Origin: Magnetococcales bacterium
GTDB taxonomy: Bacteria > Pseudomonadota > Magnetococcia > Magnetococcales > Magnetaquicoccaceae
Reading direction: 5' to 3'
DNA: 5,230 nt
NCBI GenBank assembly: GCA_015228895.1
Contig: JADGCR010000161.1
Location: 1-5,230, forward strand
The position numbers and the translations under genes were made by a program. Below are positions 1 to 5,230 of the stretch, in pieces (the stretch's first letter is position 1; each line of letters begins with the position of its first letter). Below the pieces are notes generated by a model, which saw nothing but the letters and a program-made list of their open reading frames with translations, searched no databases and was not told where the DNA came from.

Positions 1-1
1 C

Positions 2-1435
2 CGCGTGGCGGTTCATCTGGCGCTCAAAAAGCAACGGGAGACGTTGGAGCGCACCAATCAGCTGCTGCAACAGGAGATCCAGGAGCGCAAACGGCTGGAG
101 CGGCAACTGCGGGAACAGGCGGAGTTCGACACCCTGACCGGACTGCCCAACCGCAAGCTGTTCCAGGATCGTTTAAGCCAGGCGCTCCTGCACGGCGAAC
201 GCAACCAGAGCCGCATGGCCCTGCTCTTCGTGGATCTGGACCGCTTCAAGTGGGTCAACGACACCCTGGGCCATGACGCGGGGGATCTGCTGCTGATCCA
301 GGCCGCCCAACGCATGAAAAACGTGGTGCGCAAGTCCGATACCGTGGCGCGTCTGGGTGGGGATGAATTCACCATCATCCTCTCCGACATCCTTCATGAA
401 TCCATGGTGGAACTGGTGGCGCGCAAAATCCTGGAACAGCTCGCCATACCCTTTCGGCTGCCGGGTCAAGAGGTGGCGATCTCCGGCAGCGTGGGGATCG
501 CCTTGTTCCCCGACGACGGCACCAGCGCGCTGGAGTTGGCCAAGAACGCCGACAGCGCCATGTATCAGGCCAAGGCGTCCGGGCGCAACACCTTCGGATT
601 TTTCTCGCCCCGGATCAATCAGCAGGCCCACCAGCGCATGACCCTGGAAGCGGAGATGCGCCACGCCTGTCAACAAAACGAGTTCTTTCTCGACTACCAG
701 CCCAAGATCACCCTCACCACGGGCCGGATCTCCGGGATGGAGGCCCTGCTGCGCTGGGACCATCCCCGGCAAGGGATCCTCTTTCCCCATCAGTTCATTC
801 CCCTGGCGGAGGGGACCGGCCTGATCACCCGGATCGGGGCCTGGGTGTTGCGCACCGCCTGTCACGAGGCCGCGGTCTGGTCCGCGACCGGCTTTTCCGA
901 TCTGAAGCTGGCCGTCAACCTCTCCGCGTTGCAGTTCCGTGACGGGGACAAACTGGTGGAACTGGTGCGGGAGGTCCTGGAGGAGACCGGCTTTCCCCCG
1001 TACCAGCTGGAACTGGAAATCACCGAAACCATGATGATGGGCAATACGGAACAGGTGTGCGCCACGCTGGAGAAACTGAGGGCCATGGGCATTTCCATCG
1101 CCATGGACGACTTCGGCACCGGCCACTCCTCCCTGGCCCTGTTGAAACGCCTCCCCATCCAGATCATCAAGATCGACCGTTCCTTCATCTGCGACCTGAA
1201 GGAGGGATCGGAAAATACCGCCTTCGTGGCCGCGATCCTCTCCATGGCCCGGCAGCTGCGGCTGCATGTGGTGGTGGAAGGGGTGGAAACCTTGGAACAG
1301 ATGCGCATCATGCGGAATCAGGGTGGAGACGATGTTCAGGGTTTCTTTTTCTCCCCCCCTCTCGGCAAGGAGGGATTCCTGGCGCTGCTCCAGGGACGCA
1401 TTCCCCTGGGCGGGGACGCGAGGTGCGCGTCATGA
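2..1435 (+). CDS. GGDEF-EAL cyclic di-GMP synthase/phosphodiesterase, C-terminal part (5' end probably outside window)
   Basis: This is a dual-domain cyclic di-GMP enzyme. GGDEF domains make c-di-GMP from two GTP; EAL domains hydrolyse it to pGpG. Numbering is from the GTG at position 5. Residues 8-40 form a charged, heptad-like helix typical of the linker after a sensory, HAMP or PAS region. The GGDEF domain spans about 41-200: DTLTGLPNR start, metal aspartate D77, guanine-binding N85 and D94, intact GGDEF at 118-122, and an inhibitory RxxD site at 109-112. The EAL domain spans about 215-465: EAL at 246-248, N305, E338, E341, D368-D369, K389, E425 and Q445, a complete set of metal and catalytic residues whose spacing matches RocR. 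Both domains therefore look active, although in many such proteins only one is. The frame stays open to the window edge and a coiled coil is an unlikely N-terminus, so I infer that an upstream sensor domain is cut off. A GTG start at 5 is the alternative. Confidence 0.95.
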   Translation, partial: RVAVHLALKKQRETLERTNQLLQQEIQERKRLERQLREQAEFDTLTGLPNRKLFQDRLSQALLHGERNQSRMALLFVDLDRFKWVNDTLGHDAGDLLLIQAAQRMKNVVRKSDTVARLGGDEFTIILSDILHESMVELVARKILEQLAIPFRLPGQEVAISGSVGIALFPDDGTSALELAKNADSAMYQAKASGRNTFGFFSPRINQQAHQRMTLEAEMRHACQQNEFFLDYQPKITLTTGRISGMEALLRWDHPRQGILFPHQFIPLAEGTGLITRIGAWVLRTACHEAAVWSATGFSDLKLAVNLSALQFRDGDKLVELVREVLEETGFPPYQLELEITETMMMGNTEQVCATLEKLRAMGISIAMDDFGTGHSSLALLKRLPIQIIKIDRSFICDLKEGSENTAFVAAILSMARQLRLHVVVEGVETLEQMRIMRNQGGDDVQGFFFSPPLGKEGFLALLQGRIPLGGDARCAS

Positions 1436-1454
1436 AAACGCCCGGGGAGCGACC

Positions 1455-2717
1455 TCACTCATACAGCTTGGCGTTGGCCAGGAAGGCCACCGGATTGACC
1501 TGCCACTTTTCGTGGTCCTCATACCCCTTGATGAAGTAGCCGGACTGCTGGTCCCCCTGGCAGGCCATCAGGTTGACCTCGCGCGGCTCCAGACGTTGCC
1601 CGGTCTTGCCGTTGATGAGCACCGTGACCACGGGATGCAGCAGGCTGTCGCGATTGGGACGGATGACCACCCCAAGCAGTCCGTTCTCCAGACGCACCAG
1701 GGTTCCCATGGGATAGATCCCGACGCACTGGACAAACTTCTGGTAGAGTTCGAGACTGAAATGAAACTTGCTCCACTCCAACATGCGCTTGAGGGCGAAA
1801 TGGGGAGCGTTGCCCTTGTGGTAGCAGCGATCCGAGGTAATGGCGTCGTAGACATCCACAATGGCCGCCATTTGACCGAAGTGGTTGATTTGATCCCCTT
1901 TCAGGCCCAGGGGATAGCCGGACCCGTCGTGGCGTTCATGATGCTGGGCCGCGACGTGCATGCTGATTTCGGCGATGCCGGGGGTTTCGGAGAGGATCTT
2001 GCGACTGAACACCACATGTTTCTTCATGATGGCGAACTCCTCGTCGGTGAGTTTGCCCGCCTTGTTGAGAATCGCCTCCGGGGTGCGCATCTTGCCGATG
2101 TCATGCAACATCCCCCCCACCCCCACGTTGACGATCTCCTCCTCCTTCAGCCCCAGCGCCCGGCAGAACGACATCAGAAACACCCCCACGTTCACCGAGT
2201 GCATGAAGGTGTATTCGTCCTTCTGCTTGATGAGACTCAAGGACAACAGGGCGTCCGGATTGCGGAACATGGAGTCCGCCATGTTCCGCACCGCGTCCTT
2301 GACGGGGGTCAGGGTCACCTGCCTGCCCAAACGGGCGTCCTCCAGGATCGAACCCACCAGGGTGCGGGCCTGGGCCTTGACCTTGGCCGCCTTGTGGATC
2401 TCCTTTTCGAACGGGACCTCCTGCGCCTCTTCGTCGAACTCCTCGGCCCCCAGCTCCTGCAACTGGGCCTCCAGAATGGCCTGCACCTCGGCGGCGGTGG
2501 GGGCTTCCTCCACATCCTTGCCCCGTTGCGAGTCGATGAAAACCTCCCGGATGCCATGCTCGATGACGGCCTGCACCTCTTCATCCGTTCTGATCAACCT
2601 GGAACCGCGAAAAGCGTTCGGGTCCCGGTCCTGGCAACAGGGATCCTTCCAGTCGTGATTGAAATCATGCACGAACATGCCCGCCGCCAGCTTTTTCGTC
2701 GGAATCAGTTTGATCAT
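1455..2717 (-). CDS. DUF3391 / HD-GYP domain cyclic di-GMP phosphodiesterase
   Basis: This 420-residue cytoplasmic protein has an N-terminal DUF3391 domain (about 1-65, beginning MIKLIPTKKLAAGMFV and ending near REVFID). An acidic, probably helical linker follows (about 66-120), then an HD-GYP domain (about 160-330) and a C-terminal tail of about 90 residues. HD-GYP enzymes hydrolyse c-di-GMP at a di- or tri-metal centre. Metal-ligand candidates are all present: H173, the HDIGK motif at 205-209, H234, H259-H260 and D288. The GYP signature lies at 263-269 (HDGSGYP). Nothing suggests loss of activity. The ATG at 2717 was chosen because GGAGGAG ends 3 nt before it. An in-frame ATG at 2735 lacks a properly spaced ribosome site, and the longer open frame into the neighbouring gene is just non-stop sequence. 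The gene lies 61 bp after the siroheme gene on the same strand but has its own promoter candidate. It converges with the GGDEF-EAL gene. The input signal is unknown. Confidence 0.95.
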   Translation of the reverse strand: MIKLIPTKKLAAGMFVHDFNHDWKDPCCQDRDPNAFRGSRLIRTDEEVQAVIEHGIREVFIDSQRGKDVEEAPTAAEVQAILEAQLQELGAEEFDEEAQEVPFEKEIHKAAKVKAQARTLVGSILEDARLGRQVTLTPVKDAVRNMADSMFRNPDALLSLSLIKQKDEYTFMHSVNVGVFLMSFCRALGLKEEEIVNVGVGGMLHDIGKMRTPEAILNKAGKLTDEEFAIMKKHVVFSRKILSETPGIAEISMHVAAQHHERHDGSGYPLGLKGDQINHFGQMAAIVDVYDAITSDRCYHKGNAPHFALKRMLEWSKFHFSLELYQKFVQCVGIYPMGTLVRLENGLLGVVIRPNRDSLLHPVVTVLINGKTGQRLEPREVNLMACQGDQQSGYFIKGYEDHEKWQVNPVAFLANAKLYE

Positions 2718-2720
2718 CTT

Positions 2721-2727
2721 CTCCTCC
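2721..2727 (-). promoter_or_regulatory. Shine-Dalgarno site of the HD-GYP gene
   Basis: On the minus strand this reads GGAGGAG, followed by AAG and then the ATG at 2717. It is a near-perfect ribosome binding site and decides the start codon against the in-frame ATG 18 nt upstream, which lies too close to its only purine stretch. Confidence 0.85.
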
Positions 2728-2772
2728 AGGTCCATCCTTGGTGACGCCACCGGCCTCTGATTGACGGTATTC

Positions 2773-2802
2773 AGTATATCACCGCTCCTGCCTGTTTGCC
2801 AA
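2773..2802 (-). promoter_or_regulatory. Sigma70-type promoter with extended -10, for the HD-GYP gene
   Basis: On the minus strand, TTGGCA (2802-2797, five of six consensus bases) is followed by an 18-nt spacer and then TATACT (2778-2773, five of six). TGA sits directly before the -10 box, giving the extended form TGnTATACT. That TGA is also the stop codon of the upstream siroheme gene. Transcription would begin near 2766, leaving an untranslated leader of about 48 nt before the ATG at 2717. The leader can form a small hairpin, GGTG-GCGT-CACC (2751-2740). The boxes are read directly; promoter activity is inferred. Confidence 0.6.
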
Positions 2803-3417
2803 AGCGTCTTGCACCATGGCGGCCGCCCCTTTTTCGTCCCCATCCAGAAACCGCTCGGCCAGCCCCCGATCCAGCAGGTCGCGCCAGAAACGGGCGCGGC
2901 TGGCCAGCCCGCCCGGCACGAGCCTGCGCCACGCGGCCAGCGACTCCGCCAGCGCGCCGACCTGCGCCGGCAGCCAGGCGTCGATCCGGCGGCGCAGATA
3001 TCCGGCCAGGGCGGGGGCGTGACCTCCGGTGCCAATGGCCACCGTGACCGGCGGACGCTCCACCAGGGCCGGCCAGACAAAGGTGCAATAACGGGGTTGA
3101 TCCACCACGTTCAACAACACCCTCCGCTCCTCGGCGGCGGCGTACAGTCGGGCATTGACCACCACATCCCCCAGAGCGCTCACCGCCAGCCACATGCCAT
3201 CCAGATGGGCCGGTTCAAAAGGCTCCGCCCGCCAACTGGCCCGGCCGGCTTGCGCCTCCCGCAACAGATACCCCTCCAGTTCCGGCGCGACGATGGTCAA
3301 CCGGGCGCCTGCGCGCAACAAGGCCGCTCCCTTGGGATGGGCCTCCCCTTCGCCCCCCACCAACAGACAGGCCCGGTCTTGCAAGCGCAGAAAAAGGGGC
3401 AACAGGTTTCCATCCAT
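2779..3417 (-). CDS. sirC: Precorrin-2 dehydrogenase / sirohydrochlorin ferrochelatase (CysG N-terminal half, stand-alone)
   Basis: This enzyme family oxidises precorrin-2 to sirohydrochlorin using NAD+ and, in CysG and Met8p, inserts Fe2+ to give siroheme, the cofactor of sulfite and nitrite reductases. The 212 residues align along their whole length with the first ~215 residues of Salmonella/E. coli CysG as I recall it. They begin PLFLRLQDRACLLVGG, then AGARLTIVAPEL, then NVVD at 103-106. D106 corresponds to the catalytic aspartate. The C-terminal part (about 150-208) matches the CysG dimerisation region, including RARFWRD and DEKGAAA. The uroporphyrinogen methyltransferase half of CysG is absent and must be encoded elsewhere. 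The nucleotide-binding loop reads GGEGEAHPK (21-29) where CysG has a GGG-type loop, and the CysG SSGG segment is GTGG here (129-132). The ATG at 3417 is the only good start that keeps the family N-terminus, though its ribosome site is weak (GGAAAA). The gene diverges from the DUF2249 gene. Confidence 0.9.
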   Translation of the reverse strand: MDGNLLPLFLRLQDRACLLVGGEGEAHPKGAALLRAGARLTIVAPELEGYLLREAQAGRASWRAEPFEPAHLDGMWLAVSALGDVVVNARLYAAAEERRVLLNVVDQPRYCTFVWPALVERPPVTVAIGTGGHAPALAGYLRRRIDAWLPAQVGALAESLAAWRRLVPGGLASRARFWRDLLDRGLAERFLDGDEKGAAAMVQDALANRQER

Positions 3418-3579
3418 TTTGGGTTTTCCATAAAAAGATGCTATCCAGGCATTGAATCAAGCTGAGATTGGGTGGTAATCTTGGCACATTCCCACGCCCC
3501 TGCAAAGGAGCTTGTGAGCGAGGGACTCGAAACCCATTTGCGAAAAAAGGAACTCCTCTGGAGTCTGCAAGGTCATAGC
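3418..3579. promoter_or_regulatory. Divergent intergenic region between siroheme and DUF2249 genes
   Basis: This 162-bp region separates two divergently transcribed genes and should hold both promoters. It contains the short palindrome TTGAATCAA (3452-3460). For the plus strand there is only a weak pair: TTGAAT (3452-3457), 18 nt, then TAATCT (3476-3481). A small hairpin, ACTCC-TCT-GGAGT (3552-3564), sits just before the likely DUF2249 ribosome site AAGG (3569-3572). I see no convincing promoter for the siroheme gene. If the DUF2249 gene used its longest open frame (GTG at 3472), most of this region would be coding. Confidence 0.4.
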
Positions 3580-3813
3580 GTGACGAAGACACTCCCACCC
3601 CCAACCCTGGATGTACGCCAGTTGCCCGCACCGGAACCGATGATACGCATTCTGGAGGCGGTCACCACCCTGGCTCCGGGGAGCACACTGCTGGTGCGAC
3701 ACAATCGCGTTCCCCATCTGCTCTATCCGCGACTGAAGGAGAGGGGGTTGGCAGTGGCCACCGAGGAAACCGGGGACGGCATGGTCACGCTGACCATTCG
3801 TCGCCCGGAATAA
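3580..3813 (+). CDS. DUF2249 domain protein (TusA/SirA-like fold, no cysteine)
   Basis: This is a small protein of 77 residues, nearly all of it one DUF2249 domain. The function of the family is not established. The start of the domain, TLDVRQLPAPEPM (9-21), lines up with the TusA/SirA signature LDxxGLxCPxP, but the sulfur-carrying cysteine position is alanine (A17), and the protein contains no cysteine at all. The rest fits the family: RILEAVTTLAPGSTL, then H41, then HLLYPRLKERG (46-56). I chose the GTG at 3580 because AAGG lies 7 nt upstream and the resulting length and N-terminus match typical family members. The frame stays open to GTG codons at 3514 (AAGGAG only 3 nt away) and 3472, giving up to 113 residues, but that extension has no recognisable homology. 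A four-cysteine redox protein gene follows 44 bp downstream on the same strand, so the two may be co-transcribed. Confidence 0.8.
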   Translation: MTKTLPPPTLDVRQLPAPEPMIRILEAVTTLAPGSTLLVRHNRVPHLLYPRLKERGLAVATEETGDGMVTLTIRRPE

Positions 3814-3857
3814 GAACCCCCGTCCACTTCAACACCCTGATTGCAGACAGCTGAAAC

Positions 3858-4382
3858 ATGCCGAACTCCCTGCCCACTCAGACACCACCGGAGACACCGC
3901 ACCTGACGGAAGAGGCCATTGTCCGCGCCGTGGGGGAACGCGCCCTGGCTTTCTACTCCGAGGATCAATACTCTTGCGCCGAGGCCATGCTCAAGGCGTT
4001 CGCCGAGGTGTTCGTCCCCCATCTCTTCGATCCGGCGACCATCACCCGCATGGCGACCCCGTTCAACGGGGGGTTCTCGGAACTGCAACACACCTGCGGT
4101 GTTCTCACCGCCGGCATCATGTCCATTGGCATGATCACGGGCCGGGATCAACCTGGCGACGAGTTCGCCAAGGAAAAGGCCTACACCCTGACGCAGATCT
4201 TCTACAAACGCTACATGGAAGCCATGGGCACCCACTCGTGCCGGGATCTCCTGTTGCGCTGGAAAGACCAGGGACCGGACAAAACCCATTGCAAGGCGCA
4301 CACCCGGGCCATCAGCGAAATGCTGGCCCGCACCATCCTGCAAGTGGGATTCCACGATCTCCCGATGGGCGATTCCGAGTAA
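3858..4382 (+). CDS. C_GCAxxG_C_C family putative redox-active protein
   Basis: This 174-residue soluble protein belongs to the family named for its spaced cysteines (C_GCAxxG_C_C). The family is thought to be redox-active or metal-binding, but no reaction is established. All four signature cysteines are present: C40 (YSCAEAMLKAF), C80 (HTCGVLTAGIMSIGM), C128 (THSCRDLL) and C145 (THCKAH). The glycine-rich stretch FNGGFSELQHTCG precedes the second. The central motif reads CGVLTAG instead of the usual CGAxxG, so the usual glycine position is alanine and the glycine comes one residue later. There is no signal peptide or membrane segment; the first 15 residues are proline-rich and probably disordered. 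The ATG at 3858 is the first in-frame start after a stop at 3852-3854 and has no clear ribosome binding site. That fits translation following the upstream DUF2249 gene on a shared message, though this is inference. Confidence 0.88.
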   Translation: MPNSLPTQTPPETPHLTEEAIVRAVGERALAFYSEDQYSCAEAMLKAFAEVFVPHLFDPATITRMATPFNGGFSELQHTCGVLTAGIMSIGMITGRDQPGDEFAKEKAYTLTQIFYKRYMEAMGTHSCRDLLLRWKDQGPDKTHCKAHTRAISEMLARTILQVGFHDLPMGDSE

Positions 4383-4716
4383 CCCCCGCGCGCCGTTCCA
4401 GCCGAACCGGCCGTTTCCCAAGCGCCGGGGTCAACGCGTCGCAGTGCCGGTCGCGTCGCATGACGCCTTGAGCCACAACCGCCCTTCCGAACAGATCCCC
4501 ACCCGCGAAAAAATGTCATCAAGTCAACTTTCCCCAACGTATTGTTTTTTCTCCGCGCGCCGCGCGGAATGGCGCAAATCATTAATATTTATAATAAAAA
4601 CATTAAATGGCCACTAGGCCCGCCCGAATGGCCGCCAAAAAAAAACGGGGGGAACGCATTTTTGTTGCAGCATTTTTTAATTTTTCATTGTCTTTATCAC
4701 TCAAGAAGTATACGCT
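4383..4716. other. Gene-free convergent intergenic region, AT-rich on its right side
   Basis: This 334-bp region lies between two converging genes and I see no credible coding sequence in it. The left part (to about 4500) is GC-rich and has an 8-bp direct repeat, GCGTCGCA, at 4436-4443 and 4453-4460. From about 4505 it changes sharply: T6 (4545-4550), a perfect GC palindrome (4552-4568), an AT-only-like block around 4577-4605 containing TATAAT (4590-4595), A9 (4637-4645), G6 (4647-4652), and two GCATTTTT copies (4656-4663 and 4670-4677). No stem is followed by a T-run in the correct orientation, so I cannot name a standard terminator for either flanking gene. Confidence 0.6.
4552..4568. repeat. 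Perfect GC palindrome, 8-bp arms
   Basis: TCCGCGCG and CGCGCGGA are exact inverted copies around a single central C. A T6 run lies two bases to the left of it on the plus strand. Neither strand has a T-run following the stem (plus: AATGG; minus: GAAAAAA), so it does not meet the rule for an intrinsic terminator. It could be an RNA hairpin at a 3' end, a protein site or chance in GC-rich DNA. Confidence 0.6.
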
Positions 4717-5130
4717 TCAGGTACTTTTTCGCTCCAGGAGTTCCTTCAGGTTTGCGAAAGGATTGTAGGTGGCGGATGGTTCCAACGGCATGGATGCGGT
4801 TTTTTTGGTTGTGGACGCCTGATGCTCCTCATAACGGGCATGTTCGTTATCATGGCAATAGAGGCACAAATTCTCCCAGTTGCTGCCATCGTCGGGATTG
4901 TTGTCATGATTAAAATCTTTATGATGCACCGTCAATTCCGTCAGATTCTCCCGCACGAAAGTGCGCGCGCAGCGGGCGCAAACCCACGGATGAATCGCCA
5001 GAGAACGTTCCCGGTATCCGGCGGCACGCTCCTCGCTGGCCTTGCGCGCCGCGGCGATCATGTCGTGGACGCGATCCGGATTGATTTTTTCCGCTTTCGG
5101 ACGTAGTGGTTTGTTGGATGAACCGACCAT
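4717..5130 (-). CDS. yajD: YajD family HNH nuclease-like protein
   Basis: This 137-residue protein matches E. coli YajD, as I recall it, from about residue 38 to the end. Shared blocks include GYRERSLAIHPWVCARC, LTELTVHHKDFNHDNNP, DGSNWENLCLYCHDNEH and the C-terminal YNPFANLKELLERK. HNH domains are metal-dependent DNA-cutting folds. The catalytic-type HH is at 69-70, with N87 and H97 further on. Two CxxC pairs (C51/C54 and C89/C92) should bind a structural zinc. The cellular role of YajD is not established. The first ~37 residues are longer than in E. coli, are polar and predicted helical (AAARKASEERAAGYRE), and look like the extension seen in other proteobacterial homologues. The ATG at 5130 follows GGGAG by 8 nt on the minus strand. 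The gene stands alone and converges with the four-cysteine gene. There is no sign of a partner methylase, toxin or phage gene, so restriction or phage packaging is not supported. Confidence 0.92.
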   Translation of the reverse strand: MVGSSNKPLRPKAEKINPDRVHDMIAAARKASEERAAGYRERSLAIHPWVCARCARTFVRENLTELTVHHKDFNHDNNPDDGSNWENLCLYCHDNEHARYEEHQASTTKKTASMPLEPSATYNPFANLKELLERKST

Positions 5131-5138
5131 TGAACACG

Positions 5139-5143
5139 CTCCC
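5139..5143 (-). promoter_or_regulatory. Ribosome binding site of yajD
   Basis: The minus strand reads GGGAG, then 8 nt, then the ATG at 5130. This supports that start and includes the N-terminal extension in the product. Confidence 0.65.
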
Positions 5144-5192
5144 TGAATGGTAAAAAGGTCAAATTTTGCACAATTGCTAACATTTACTCATG

Positions 5193-5214
5193 AAAAAGCC
5201 TGTCTGTCCAGGCT
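5193..5214 (-). terminator. Probable rho-independent terminator of a minus-strand gene entering from the right
   Basis: On the minus strand a 6-bp stem, AGCCTG/CAGGCT (5214-5209 and 5202-5197), encloses a 6-nt loop and runs straight into TTTTT (5197-5193). The stem is short with four G-C pairs, so strength is modest. The plus strand has no T-run after it. A TAG (5215-5213) lies in one minus-strand frame open to the window edge and could be the stop of that gene, but too little is visible to tell. It would separate yajD transcription from upstream. Confidence 0.45.
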
Positions 5215-5230
5215 ACCATACAACCGATTG

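Noticed and set aside
173..1267. 364-codon open frame on the minus strand
   Set aside because: It lies wholly opposite the GGDEF-EAL gene, whose motifs are complete. Its translation is low-complexity G/Q/H-rich with no known domain, as expected from GC-rich antisense sequence.
1266..2744. 492-codon open frame on the plus strand
   Set aside because: It runs antisense to the HD-GYP gene and into the end of the GGDEF-EAL gene in another frame. The product is rich in H, L, Q and G with no domain, a shadow of strong codon bias.
2718..2766. c-di-GMP riboswitch in the HD-GYP leader
   Set aside because: The predicted leader is only about 48 nt and lacks the conserved GEMM motifs; only a 4-bp hairpin is seen.
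2718..3080. N-terminal extension of the HD-GYP frame into the siroheme gene
   Set aside because: The added residues are in a shifted frame of a well-supported gene, and an excellent ribosome site sits just before the ATG at 2717.
3452..3460. FNR/DNR-type site from TTGAATCAA
   Set aside because: The half sites are separated by one base; the FNR consensus needs TTGAT and ATCAA separated by four.
3481..3497. Sigma54-like TTGGCAC followed by GC
   Set aside because: The GG-to-GC spacing is 11 rather than 10 and the -12 element reads ACGC rather than TTGC.
3520..3537. tRNA T-arm-like GGGTTTCGAGTCCC on the minus strand
   Set aside because: A 7-nt loop leaves stem mismatches, and no acceptor, D or anticodon arms can be formed around it.
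3457..3576. 39-codon minus-strand frame upstream of the siroheme gene (MTLQTPEEFLFSQMGF...)
   Set aside because: Its composition is less biased than most shadows and it lies in front of the siroheme gene. However, its only GGGAG is about 15 nt from the ATG, it matches no family I know, and it overlaps the DUF2249 upstream region.
4545..4568. Intrinsic terminator built from T6 and the GC palindrome
   Set aside because: The T-run precedes the stem on the plus strand and becomes an A-run after it on the minus strand, so it is the wrong order on both.
4542..4913. 123-codon plus-strand frame across the AT-rich block and the end of yajD
   Set aside because: It begins with TTG without a ribosome site, its second half is antisense to conserved YajD sequence, and it has no recognisable domain.
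4717..5130. Phage or restriction-system HNH endonuclease
   Set aside because: The protein is a full-length match to chromosomal YajD, and no terminase, methylase or other phage or defence gene is visible next to it.

Overview
The window reads as chromosomal DNA from a GC-rich Gram-negative bacterium, most likely a proteobacterium. This rests on the strong G/C third-position bias of the genes, the two c-di-GMP turnover proteins, a CysG-type siroheme enzyme and a YajD-type HNH protein that closely resembles the E. coli protein. I cannot fix the genus from sequence alone. No phage, transposon, CRISPR or RNA gene is visible.

Layout. (1) Positions 1-1435, + strand: the C-terminal part of a GGDEF-EAL protein whose 5' end probably lies outside the window. 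(2) Positions 1455-2717, - strand: a DUF3391/HD-GYP phosphodiesterase, meeting the first gene tail to tail with 19 bp between them. (3) Positions 2779-3417, - strand: a stand-alone precorrin-2 dehydrogenase/sirohydrochlorin ferrochelatase, equal to the N-terminal half of CysG. A well-formed sigma70-type promoter overlaps its stop codon and should drive the HD-GYP gene. (4) Positions 3418-3579: a divergent intergenic region. (5) Positions 3580-3813, + strand: a small DUF2249 protein resembling TusA but lacking its cysteine. (6) Positions 3858-4382, + strand: a C_GCAxxG_C_C family four-cysteine protein. (7) Positions 4383-4716: a gene-free stretch that turns abruptly AT-rich and holds a perfect GC palindrome and several homopolymer runs. 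(8) Positions 4717-5130, - strand: yajD, a small HNH-nuclease-family protein, preceded by a probable terminator for a minus-strand transcript entering from the right.

How it fits together. The two left-hand genes both turn over cyclic di-GMP: one can in principle make and break it, the other breaks it. The middle block (siroheme enzyme diverging from DUF2249 and four-cysteine proteins) has a redox, sulfur or nitrogen-oxide flavour. Siroheme serves sulfite and nitrite reductases, and the other two families are poorly understood, so a shared pathway is inference from position only. The yajD gene appears independent. I found no clear evidence of a wholly new multi-gene system. The most interesting points are the DUF2249/C_GCAxxG pair beside the siroheme gene, the divergent nucleotide-binding loop of the siroheme enzyme, and the unusual convergent intergenic region.
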